A DNA stretch of 22,294 nt from positions 1 through 22,294 of the forward strand of contig JAEUWP010000187.1 in the NCBI GenBank assembly GCA_018524725.1, read 5' to 3'. This document shows positions 10,771 through 19,580 of this stretch, in pieces. Made by a program: the position numbers and the translations under genes. Positions within the stretch are counted from its first letter, which is position 1, and each line of letters begins with the position of its first letter. The DNA comes from Podaxis mareebaensis. Taxonomy: Eukaryota; Basidiomycota; Agaricomycetes; Agaricales; Agaricaceae. The notes below the pieces were generated by a model, which saw only the letters and a list, made by a program, of their open reading frames with translations, was not told the DNA's origin and ran no database searches.

Positions 10771-11650
10771 TGCGAATCGGTTAGCTCAGGGGAAGTGTTG
10801 GTCGATGCCGATGAGGGTGGGACAACGGACAAACAGGATAGCTGTGAGAATGGCTGTTGGCATTGGAGTTGGTGCTCAACGTCAAAGCTCTCACGTCAAC
10901 CGGGGGAGATCTGGGTCGTTCCTTGGCGTCTAGTAGCAACAGACCCACGCCGCCGTTCTACCCTTCAAATTAGTCTCTCGTCGGTCTCTCATAGTCAGAG
11001 TCCAGATTCATGAGGTGTCTTTCCTTATTAGTCTTTGACGACGACACCATGTGTGACCGGTTGACCTTCAACTCCTGGCCACTTCCGCTGCGTATAAGTG
11101 CCAATGCACCCTCCATGCCATCACTGCAGCGCACCGCAATGCGCGCATATATATATATGAATATTCCACTTGACCCAAGCCAAATTCACACCTTTCCTGA
11201 TTGCGAAAAATCTAAGGCCCTGACATATGGCTCCCAGTTCAGTGCCAGAAGGGGCGCGTTGAGCTCAAGTTAGTGGTAGACCAGCCAAATTGGCCGCTTC
11301 GGAGGGTCAATCGGAAGATGCCACTTATAGGGTAGTCTACCTGGGTCAAAAATGCCAGACGAGCAACCGCCATCACCATTTGCGCTGGACAAATTTCTGA
11401 TCCTTATCCTTATCCTCTAGATCCCAAACACCACCCTCGTCTTCAGATGAAGATTCAGTGACTCTTCCCAATTTCATCCTTCCTCTTCCAGTAACCACCA
11501 TCATCGTGGTTAAGTGCTCACCACCATGTGCAATCATGGCAAGGGCAAGAGCCCATCTGTTATTCCTGAGACCCCTCAGCAGTTTAAAGACCACGAATAT
11601 GACTGCCAACAAGAAAAGGCATGGCGAGAATATATCCAAACCCACAAAAT
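10771..11650. other. Upstream region of the NACHT-WD40 gene
   Basis: Short ORFs here show no family resemblance. The minus-strand 5' leader and promoter of the NACHT-WD40 gene should lie in the first few hundred bases. An (AT)6 tract is at 11147-11158, about 380 bp upstream of the start codon. A plus-strand frame from 11514 (NHGKGKSPSVIPETPQQFKD and on to about 11680) looks weakly protein-like, but I cannot assign it. Confidence 0.4.
11147..11158. repeat. (AT)6 dinucleotide tract
   Basis: Six AT units lie between gcgcgc and gaatatt. It could serve as a TATA-like element for the minus-strand NACHT-WD40 gene, but the distance to its start codon is about 380 bp and no other support is visible. 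Confidence 0.5.
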
Positions 11651-12329
11651 GATGTCCGTCGACAAGTGTTATGAACTTAGTAAATGTTTGCTATATGTTT
11701 ACAAATTATCTTTTCAATTTATTTATCTTTGTTTTATCTAAAAGCTTTAGTCCTTAGTTTGTTTGTTTAACTTCTATGTCTTTCTCTATGACTAAGCTTA
11801 TGTAATATCAAAAGTCATACAACCTTTGTAGATTGATAAGCTTTCATACTATTATTAGAAAAGAAGACTTCTTCAATAAAGAACTTTTTGTATCAAACTA
11901 TTATTAGTAGAATTAGGCTTCTTTTGTTCTGAGTCAATCTCTGAGCTGAGCATTGGTACCTAGAACTTCTTAGAAGTTGTAATGTAGATATATTTAGATA
12001 CACTGTCTGTAAGTATATAAACTATTGACACTAACAAGTAGAAAGCATTGTTTCTACTTGGTTAGGTGGAGACTCAACTAGAAGTCTTTATCAACTATAA
12101 GTGATATGATTTAAGTTGCTCTTATAATCTTTATTGCTCTCTAAGTTGTTTCAGTCTTCTATTGAGGAAGTAGATGTATTGTGCAACTATAAGTGTTAGT
12201 TATCTTGACATGTTGACTCTGTCAGTGCTTAGAAGTAACCTATCCATTAGTACACAAGAAGTCTCCTTTGATACAATCTGTAGATATGTATTGAGCCTCT
12301 TTATGGACTGAAGTGGCCTCACTATAACA
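11651..12329. other. AT-rich, CG-poor non-coding stretch
   Basis: No coding frame is visible. The stretch is AT-rich with small internal repeats: ACTATTATTAG occurs twice (near 11848 and 11897), and a 10-bp hairpin lies at 12035-12060. A TATATAAA-like string is at about 12014. It precedes the LINE-type ORF1 remnant and could be its 5' region or part of another decayed element. Confidence 0.35.
12035..12060. repeat. Hairpin with 10-bp stem
   Basis: CAAGTAGAAA at 12035-12044 and TTTCTACTTG at 12051-12060 are perfect inverted repeats separated by GCATTG. No T-run or coding context suggests a terminator function. Confidence 0.55.
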
Positions 12330-13271
12330 ATGAGGCAAACAGTCAAGGCATTCACATCCCCTCCAACCCCAGCAGCTGGATTCCCCAAGCCCCCCCACAA
12401 CAGGAGTGGCAATGACTCTCTTGGGTGACACTGGAGCCAAGTACCCCCTCCCCCTCATCCTCCTTGGGGCATGCTACTAGGAATCTCCAGAGCAGGTCCT
12501 CCTCAGACATGGAGCTTGACCCCCCTGTCCTTTCCCCTCCTGAGCAGATTACCCCCAAGGCTGCTCCCTCTACTCTTCTATCTAACTCCACCCCTGACAA
12601 GGTTGATGATGATGATGAAGATGGCACTTTTGACATTATAGTGACTCTAGATAGTTTCCATAAAGAAATCCAAGGTCTCTCCAAAGAACAAGTCAAGTCT
12701 TGGAGTGACCAACACACTTTCACTGCCCTTTGCAAATTCATTGGCTTCCTTGAGTCCAAAGGTGCATTTCACAACCATACTCCCCCCACTTGGCATACTC
12801 CTCCTCCCCCAGGCAGTATTACTGCCTTGTTATTCAACATCCATTGAGCACAAGGTGAACACCAGTCATTCCATGGAATGGCTGACTCAGCAATGGCAGA
12901 CACCCAGTCAGCACCTGCCTCTCGACCCAGGCTCAGGTGCCTTCCCAGTCCCCCTCCCTGTGACTTCCCCTTTACATGACAGGCTCAAACCTCCCTCATG
13001 TGCCCCTCCACCTCCATGCAATAGGCCTAGACCTCCCTTGTATGACATCAAGACCAACCCTTCTGGCCCCAACCCCTCCACTCAGCATAAGCCATACTTT
13101 GTGACCCAGGGTCCCACCTGGCATCAATTTTTCTTGAGTGCCAGTACTAGTGACCTTGCTAGCACTCACATCTCCCTTCAATCTCTAATCATGCACTTCA
13201 ACCAAGCACTTACCCAGACTAAGTCAGTGCTTACTGTTGACTTTGGTTGTTATGAATATTGCAGACTCTGA
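12330..13271 (+). pseudogene. Frameshifted remnant of a LINE-type (non-LTR retrotransposon) ORF1
   Basis: The frame opens at an ATG at 12330 (MRQTVKAFTSPPTPAAGFPK), stops at a TGA near 12424, and the likely continuation shifts to the frame of 12425-12847 (Pro/Ser-rich, an acidic DDDDEDGTFDII segment, then LSKEQVKSWSDQHTFTAL and HTPPTWHTPPPP). It shifts again to a frame around 12860-13271 (HSMEWLTQQW, then KPYFVTQGPTWHQFFLSA and QALTQTKSVLTVDFG). The motif YFVTQGPxxxQFF followed by an AL..TKS.L.VD segment is, from memory, typical of gag-like ORF1 proteins of Agaricomycete LINE elements. The C-terminal CCHC zinc knuckles and the whole ORF2 (endonuclease and reverse transcriptase) are absent, so this is a dead truncated copy. 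Confidence 0.5.
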
Positions 13272-13461
13272 GATCACTGAGGAGACCAAAGAGGCCAAAG
13301 AACAATCTTACAAGGAATGGGATTTGATGAAGCACATGATGGTCAGCCTCTGGCAGGAAACCACTGAACTCCATCAGACACTCAATTGGGAAATGTGTGA
13401 GAAGGTAGATGAAGTGTGCCAGTATCACGGAGTATACTTCCCTTGCAATGATGATCTGTAA
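13252..13461 (+). other. Short unassigned reading frame after the ORF1 remnant
   Basis: In the frame following the ORF1 remnant there is a charged stretch (MNIADSEITEETKEAKEQSY, then WDLMKHMMVSLWQETTELHQ) ending with a stop at 13461. The composition looks like a helical protein segment rather than random translation. I recognise no family. It could be a continuation of the same decayed element or a fragment of another. Confidence 0.25.
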
Positions 13462-14358
13462 TTGAATGCTAAACTTACCACTTTTATTATTAGACACTTT
13501 CTATTATTGAACCAGGTATAAGTTTTGTCTTCTCTGTTGTACTTGTGTCGCATCAATTATATTTGCTCTTGCAGACTTTTACTCTATGACATATGCATTC
13601 CTTCTCCTTCCTCTATATGCCCTATGCCCTATACTTTCCCCTTCTATATGCCCTCCCTTTGTATTTGTCTTCTATGCTACAATTGATCTACTTCCTTAAG
13701 TAGTCATTGAACTCATATATGTACACTGCCTGGACTTGTAGATTAGCCAAGTCTAATCTTAATGTGTGTTACCTCCTCTTGGAACTTGAGTGATTCCTTG
13801 AGCATCAGTAGCATGTTAAGTCTACAACTCTTTGCCCTTGTAGACAGCTTTTCCCTCTCAGGCTTCTTGTCAGTGTCTTGTCCTATGAAGTGTGCAATCT
13901 ATATGAGTTTGCTGCCTAGAGACAACGTGAACAGCCACCCGAGGTTAAACAGAGCAGCTCTTACTGACCTGTATAGGACTAGGACCTCTGCTCATCTCTC
14001 TTACAAGGATAGGCTCTGACTTAGGTGTCACTCAGCCAAAGAAGAAACCTTGTAACATCAAGATTAGACTTCCCTTGTGTGCCAATCCCACATTGTAACT
14101 TTCCCCATCCTGACTACTGTTCTCATTGCTTTGCACTGTGTGTGTAGTCACCCCAAGGTTCTCATTGCTTTGCACTATGCCATCAGGATGTTGTTGGTTC
14201 TCATTGCTTCATGCTGTGCCTAAACAACACCAAACCCCCATCCTTCTTGACTGTAATTTGCCCACTCATTGCTTGGTGGTCTGGCATGGAAGCCTGTAAT
14301 ATGCCCACTTAATGTTTGGTGGTCTGTCAGAAGAAGACCCTCTGACTATAAATTGCAT
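13462..14358. other. Non-coding stretch left of the LTR
   Basis: No supported gene. The sequence is pyrimidine-rich with short local repeats (for example CTATATGCCCT variants near 13610-13650). Two families of short tandem copies lie at 14119-14326 and are listed separately. Confidence 0.4.
14119..14326 (+). repeat. Two short imperfect tandem repeat groups
   Basis: Three copies of GTTCTCATTGCTTTGCAC-like sequence start at 14119, 14158 and 14197 (period 39). The first two differ at one base over 22; the third is diverged. Two 33-nt copies starting CTGTAAT and ending TTTGGTGGTCTG-like lie at 14251-14283 and 14294-14326 (period 43). They end about 30 bp before the inferred LTR boundary. Confidence 0.7.
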
Positions 14359-15787
14359 TGATGTTGTAGAGGGTAGAAATGAAGGTAGTAGTTACAAAAA
14401 TGACAAAATACAGCTAAGTAGCTACTACTGTCCTCAGATGAGTTCTGGGGGACAATGAACAGAAAATAGAGGAGATTAGGGTTATGCGAAAGTGAAATAG
14501 AGCTCAGTGGACTGTCCTAAAACAATCACAAGCTCAAACTAAAGGTCTCTATAACAGCTGTGCCCTTTACACACAGTGTTATAAGAGAAAGACTATAAAA
14601 CTATAAGGCTGACTAACTTCACTGACTTATACTAACTTAAACTGAACTAGACTACTCTTTTCCTTAGAACAGCCAACTCCAAATGCTCTCTTAGCACCAG
14701 GCAGTCAGTTTGACATAAGTAGCTACTTCGCTAGCAGAGTGCAAATAGCTGAGAAGTCTTTGTCTTTATAAGTATCTCTGTTCTTTCTACAGTTCTGAGC
14801 ATCTTATAATTCATCTATTATTGGTCTGTGACTGAAGAAACACTTTAGACTCTTGCTTAGCACTTAGAATTGAGTGATCAATCCCTTATGCACTGCTGGG
14901 AGCAGGTTCCTTGCCTGTCCAGCTCATGCCTGGGGGTTTATATATTGCAGATGAGATACAAACTAGGAAGGTACAAAATCACATGTTACATAGTTTCTAG
15001 AACACTTGGGACCATATGGAAACTGGATAAATATTTCTGGAGTAAGTTTAGGCCTTAAAGCTCAGGGCTATCTTGTCTGTAGACTCCAAGACCACATGGT
15101 TAACTGGTCTGGGCTTGGATAATTGATTTTTAAGGGTGATCTTCATCATCTACCACATGGTTTCTTTATCTTGGAGGTCTGGACTGATGTAGCTACCAAG
15201 TGACCAAGGTTTTTCCTTGGTAAAGAGTTATTCCAGCTCCGTTCCATGTGTTTCCTTTATCTTGTAGAGCTAACTGGTCATTCCGGTGCATTCAGACATG
15301 TGAATTATTGTGCTCTGGGATTTCTCTGAGCAGTAGCTACCTCACTGCCGTCTGGTGCCCTGGGGCTTTCCTATCTTTTCCTTAGGGTAGAGACATCTTA
15401 GCTGTAGGCTGATAAGCAGCTAGTATAGCTACTGTATCAATAATGTGAACAGAGCAGATTATAGGCTTTAGATTAAGACTGCTACTCTGAGAATAGGCTG
15501 AACTTGGCTTCTGAACTTGGGAAATCAATGCAGTACAGTTTTCCTGCATAGGAAGCGTCCCTCTGGTTCACAGATGTAAGTCAGGAGTACTAGATAACCA
15601 GTCTTGCCAGCTCCTCTGGTTGACCTTGGGCTTACTCCGTTGTAGTGGAGTAGCTACTTCCATTTTGGGTATGTTCTTTTCCTTGTTCAGTAACTGGGGA
15701 GGGTCCGCTTAATTTACTATGTTATTTTCACAGTCTAAATGGCTGAAATTGTTTAGATCCGTCCCTATTTTCATTTGGGGCATATCA
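14359..15787 (-). repeat. Candidate 3' LTR (1429 bp)
   Basis: On the minus strand the sequence begins TGATATGCCCC directly after the polypurine tract AAAGGGGGAGA and ends CTACAACATCA at 14359. The ends form an imperfect inverted repeat (TGATAT / ACATCA) with the canonical TG...CA termini. A minus-strand TATATAAA box is at 14945-14938, fitting a U3 promoter about 840 bp into the LTR. There is no coding content. Five copies of the palindrome GTAGCTAC lie inside it. Without the 5' LTR to compare, the left limit is the weaker of the two. Confidence 0.45.
14938..14945 (-). promoter_or_regulatory. Minus-strand TATATAAA box in the candidate LTR
   Basis: The plus strand reads tttatata at this place, so the minus strand reads TATATAAA followed by CCCCCAGGC. 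Its place inside a candidate LTR on the strand of pol would suit the retroelement promoter. This is a sequence match only. Confidence 0.35.
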
Positions 15788-15798
15788 TCTCCCCCTTT
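15788..15798 (-). other. Polypurine tract next to the 3' LTR
   Basis: The minus strand reads AAAGGGGGAGA, eleven purines, immediately followed by TGATAT, the proposed LTR start. LTR retrotransposons use such a tract to prime plus-strand DNA synthesis, and it always abuts the 3' LTR. The match in composition and position is good. Confidence 0.5.
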
Positions 15799-15825
15799 GC
15801 CAATAGATGACTGTCCTCAGTCATC
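15790..15825 (+). promoter_or_regulatory. CCAAT-containing motif and perfect palindrome upstream of the first antisense gene
   Basis: TCCCCCTTTGCCAAT (15790-15804) is followed at once by GATGACTGtcctCAGTCATC (15806-15825), an 8-bp perfect stem with a 4-nt loop. A near-identical CCCCCTTTTGCCAAT lies at 17825-17839 upstream of the second antisense gene. The shared CCAAT box could be a promoter element for both plus-strand genes; the first copy overlaps the polypurine tract. Confidence 0.4.
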
Positions 15826-15960
15826 TCAGGGCTTAGGTTCTTGCATCTTGTCTCAGGGTGACTTAGTCACACCCTGAGCTAGCCTATTTTCTTCGGGACC
15901 CTGATTAGGTACCCAAAGGTCTTAGCTCTGTAGCTAACCACAGTGTCATCCAAATCGGGT

Positions 15961-16000
15961 ATTTTATTTTTATTTTTATTTTTATTTTATTTTTCTTTTA
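15961..16000 (+). repeat. T-rich low-complexity tract
   Basis: Repeats of TTTTTA (attttatttttatttttatt...) run for about 35-40 bases. It lies about 230 bp before the first antisense gene and may be part of its promoter, as T-rich tracts often are in fungi. Confidence 0.7.
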
Positions 16001-16233
16001 CATCCTTCTGTCCTTCATGGTTGAACTCAATGTTTGACCCTTCCATGGTTTAGTTCTTCTGAGTCACCATTGATGGTGATGATCCAAGAATTCCCACACT
16101 CATGACTTTGAGTTAAGCTTTTTGAAGTTCACAAGGTAGCTGTGGTGAGTTTATTCATCTTCTTTTTTCTTTCATATTTATACGTCGGTGAGTGGGATTT
16201 CTTAATTCCTCACTCTTTCTTTCTTGTTTCTCA

Positions 16234-17627
16234 ATGCCAGTGGAATGTCAGACTCATTCACAGACTTGTGTCTGTCAGATGCCCATTCTGACAGCTAAGG
16301 AGGCAGGTAGTGGAGTGGGAGGTTTGGCTCGAGGTGAGTCACCCCAGTTTTTCATATTTCAGCTGACCTCCTTTCTTTTCCCAGGTCATTTGATACCTGT
16401 GGTTGAGGTGTTACCCCTGCCTGCGATTTGTTGCCTCATGCATCAGGATTCCACTAGCATGCCAGCATCGTCGACCACTGAGGAGATCGATCAACTTGAC
16501 CCGACACCCAAGTCCACTCCATCAAAGCATGGGGTGGCCTGTGTGCATCATAGCCACAGTTTCCTTCAAGGAGGGGTGCCTCATTCACATGGCCATCATA
16601 CTGAGTCCTATAACTGAGAGGTTGGCACTGGGCAAGGTGCTTCCTCTAGTCAGGCCCCTCCCAGAAATGATTCTCCAGTTTCTTGAGAGGGTTCTGCCTT
16701 GCCTCCTTGTCCACCCAGTCCACCTCCAGCTGCAGATACCAATTCCGAGTGCGAGGAGCCAGCAATGCACATGTTCATGCATAAGGTTAATGGGAAGGAG
16801 GTTTCAGTTCATGGTGAGTATTTGCCTCCTGCTGTCCGTTCTAGATGATCAGCTCAAGCTGTCTTTTCTTTTCCTTTTAGTTGCTCGGTCTGTCAACGAC
16901 ATTGCATGGATGTATGGCTCTAAAGCCCCAGCAATGTTTCTGAATGAGCCCCTGGGTCATTACTTTCACCTTCCCTCTTCTAAGGTGCATTTTTTCTTAC
17001 TTAGTCTAGGACCATTGTCTGACTTTTATTGTCCCCAGCTTCAGCAGACAATGCGTTGCCTCAATTGCATCTCGCACTACCAAGAGACTTGTGGTTGGAC
17101 AGGTCCAAACAAGGCCTGTGACCACTGCAGGTCTCAGAAACTGCTGAATTGTTCTTTTCGTCAAGATTCCAAAACCCTGTTCTCAACAGCTGATGCCTTA
17201 TGCCATCCTAGCCCGGGTGGCTTCTCTAGTAAGTCTGCTCTTTGTCTTCTGTAGTTTTTCTTCTTTGAACTTTCCTCTCTTCTTAGATTTGTCAATGTGC
17301 CTCCAGTCTCTGACCACTCAACACAGTCACATCACCCTCCTCTTGTCTTCACTTGACTTTGCCATTGCTCAGTACCACCCCCTCCTTGCCAATGTCGCTT
17401 GTGACCTCAATATTGTCCACCAAGATCATGGTGACAACTACTTTGTGGAGGTTGGGCTTGCACAAGATCAGGCAGCTGTTTCAGCCTTTTTCACTCAGCT
17501 CAAACATCTTGGCTTCTCCAGCAATGATTCCTTGCTGTCAGACTGCCTGGAACATGCTCTCAATGTCCATGCTGCTATCAACAGATTCCTTGGAACTACT
17601 GAGTCTGGGAAGAGGGAAGGGTCCTGA
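16234..17627 (+). pseudogene. Antisense accessory gene A of the retroelement: zinc-cluster-like protein, spliced, two in-frame TGAs
   Basis: Model: join(16234-16333, 16385-16813, 16881-16984, 17039-17228, 17287-17627); GT-AG introns of 51-67 nt with matching phases, 388 codons including stop. Residues 1-175 are polar and Ser/Pro-rich; then come MHMFMHKVNGKEVSVH and SVNDIAWMYGSKAPAMFLNE. Residues 218-249 (17057-17152) hold six cysteines spaced C-x2-C-x7-C-x8-C-x2-C-x7-C, close to the Gal4-type Zn2Cys6 cluster (C-x2-C-x6-C-x5-12-C-x2-C-x6-8-C). The C-terminal 110 residues are helical with no motif I know. TGA codons at 16615-16617 and 16684-16686 break exon 2, while the frame and splice phases downstream are preserved, so decay looks recent. 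The start codon is uncertain; an upstream exon is possible (gtgagt near 16187). It lies opposite to pol, between pol and the LTR. DNA binding is an inference from the cysteine spacing only. Confidence 0.55.
17057..17152 (+). other. Six-cysteine motif resembling a Zn2Cys6 cluster
   Basis: The translation has C-LN-C, seven residues, C, GWTGPNKA, C-DH-C, RSQKLLN, C. The spacing differs from the Gal4 consensus by one extra residue in the first long gap. Only two basic residues (R, K) fall between the last two cysteines, fewer than in classical DNA-binding clusters. Confidence 0.6.
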
Positions 17628-18111
17628 ACTTTCGAACGCTGCTCTAATCTTTTGGTATGTTCTTCCTCTTGGTTTCTTTACTTCTTCTTATTGATTATCC
17701 TCTAGGGAATCTTATTTCTTGTCATCTGATCATATCTTTTGTCCTGAGGTTGTCTGGTTTTTTGTCATAGAATTTTAATGCTAATACATGTGCGTTTTCT
17801 TGTCTGAGTTCCAAATCTGTCCCTCCCCCTTTTGCCAATCACTGTGTGCCCTCACCATGTGTGATGGCGGAGGCCCATGTGCAATTAAGCTGGGATATCC
17901 AGTGATCGATCACTTGATCTGTTTTGGGCCAGGTAAGACTTGAGTCAGTACATGTGGACTGTGGGCTCTCCCCATTGCCTGTTTCTGCTTCTGTCAAGGC
18001 AACCAGCTTCAGGGTCATGTACTTCTTCTCGCTCCCCTAGGCCTTGTGCTTATAAAGCCCGATTTGCCATTTTTCTGACCTCTCGTCCTGACCTGCACCT
18101 TCCTACCTGTG
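17628..18111. other. Spacer between the two antisense genes
   Basis: It contains no ORF of note. It includes the second CCCCCTTTTGCCAAT motif (17825-17839), about 270 bp before the start of gene B, and probably the promoter of gene B and the 3' end of gene A. Confidence 0.45.
17824..17839 (+). promoter_or_regulatory. Second CCCCCTTTTGCCAAT motif
   Basis: TCCCCCTTTTGCCAAT matches the motif at 15790-15804 with one extra T. On the minus strand it reads as another purine tract (AAAAGGGGGAGGGA). It is either a CCAAT promoter element of gene B or a secondary polypurine tract of the retroelement. Confidence 0.35.
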
Positions 18112-19496
18112 ATGTCTGACTTCAGCTTCAATGCATTCAACTCAGCCTCCAAGGATGCTCATGCTGCTCTCAAAGCCCATGAGGAGGGTCAGCTCTCTGT
18201 GGGATTGGTTCGTATGACTATGAACCAATTAGTCCCTGAGGCAGTAAGTGTCTGGCATCTTTTCTTGTGATCTTTTTATCTGATCCCTTCTTATTCTTTT
18301 GTTCCTCCACAGGAGTGACTCATGGCTCATCTCGAGAGTGATTCCATGGCTGCCAAACATCCAGACAATGTTCAGTGTGTTTTCTGTGCCAGGAATTGTT
18401 TGAATCACTTCAAAAATTCCTGCAACACTCAATTTGCACAGCCAGCTGTTCATGGAGCCCTTCACCATTTTTGTGTGACAATCCAGCAAGCCAGAGCCAA
18501 TGAAGCAAAGCAGGCCAAAACTGTACCCACCAAGGTGCCATCTCCTGCTCCAGCTCCTGCTGCTACCAGTATGAAGAGATCTGCTACTGGTGCCCCTGTG
18601 AAAAGGGTGAGATTCCCTTTTTCTCTGGTGTCTCACTCCTGGCCACCTGATGAATCAGCTTGCAGTGCAGGAAGGGGAAGCAGACTTGTTCCCCTTCAGT
18701 TGTTGACTCCTCCGATGAGGAGCCTGAGATCATCACATCATCTCTTCCAACCTCATTGGTCAAGACCACTGGTCTGTCAGTAAGCTTCGCTTCGACCTCT
18801 GTACTATGCTGACTCCAGATTGATGGTTGTCTTATTTTTCAGGCTATGAACATCAATGATGAAGGCCCAGGAACCCCACTTCCTCCCTCGACTGCTGAGG
18901 CCATTTCATTGGCCATCAACACTTCATTGGATTTGGATAAGACCCCTGTCATGACATCTTTTCAACCCAGGTGATGCAACTCCACCTCCATCATTGTATG
19001 TCTTTTCTCCTAGCTCTGTTTCTTCACTTGTCTGTATTCTTAGTCTCATTGTTTCTAGGAGGGTTCCCCTACGCTTCGTCCTGAAATGGTTTGTCTCCCC
19101 TACTCCATGGTGCCTGGTATGGACACTAATAGTAGGGCATATCATCGCACTATGCAGTTGCTGGGTTCATCCAGTCTTCAGAACTCCAGTGGAATCACGC
19201 ATCCTCATCTTCCTGGTATGTCTTCAATGCTTTTACTGCTGGCTTATCCAATACTGAGTCCCCTCTTAGAGTCCTTCTTTGCCGAGCTTCAGAGCTTGGG
19301 TGCTGCAGCTTATAACCTCCACCAGCAGCATACTGGAGCTTGTAACCATTTGGTTATTCAGCACCAGTTGCTTTCTGTGGGCAGTGCTGTTATCAGCTGT
19401 GCCCAGGAACTGGAGGTCTTAGCTCGCCAGTACCACTTTTTGACTAGGGAGCAGGACCGCCTCCTCCAACTTCTCCATAGCATGTCCCCACAGTAG
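18112..19496 (+). CDS. Antisense accessory gene B of the retroelement: Cys-containing protein of unknown family, spliced
   Basis: Exons that keep frame: 18112-18243, then 18313-18606 (or from 18337), 18666-18779, 18843 to about 18970, and 19059-19215 with 19270-19496. The start reads MSDFSFNAFNSASKDAHAAL. The second exon has NVQCVFCARNCLNHFKNSCN (C-x2-C-x3-C-x7-C) followed by an Ala/Pro/Lys stretch. The middle is acidic and Ser-rich (VVDSSDEEPEIITSS). The C-terminus is helical (ESFFAELQSLGAAAYNLHQQ, then REQDRLLQLLHSMSPQ). Using the CAG acceptor at 18312 puts a TGA at 18316-18318; the acceptor ending at 18336 would avoid it. The junction between 18970 and 19059 is unresolved and may hide a frameshift. 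No known domain is recognised. It is a tandem neighbour of gene A, on the same strand, about 480 bp away, and opposite to pol. Confidence 0.5.
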
Positions 19497-19580
19497 CTAC
19501 TGCTTTACTCCAAGTTCCCTTAGAGTAGTTTTCCTTGCAGTCAGCTATGTTGGCCAAGTAGATAGTTGAATATGAGGTTT

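Noticed and set aside
11373..11645. 90-codon minus-strand ORF with a hydrophobic N-terminus
   Set aside because: The hydrophobic stretch could suggest a membrane protein, but there is no promoter or splice context, and the plus strand reads equally well in another frame.
13762..14019. 85-codon plus-strand ORF
   Set aside because: Leu/Ser-rich composition and no motif; the flanks contain no splice or promoter signals that would support a gene.
14119..14326. Possible CRISPR-like array
   Set aside because: Only two or three diverged units per group, different periods, and a eukaryotic context.
16403..17254. Single long 283-codon plus-strand ORF
   Set aside because: It reads through three introns in a frame different from the spliced gene A model; the spliced model preserves phases and the six-cysteine motif, although both frames coincide over part of the zinc motif exon.
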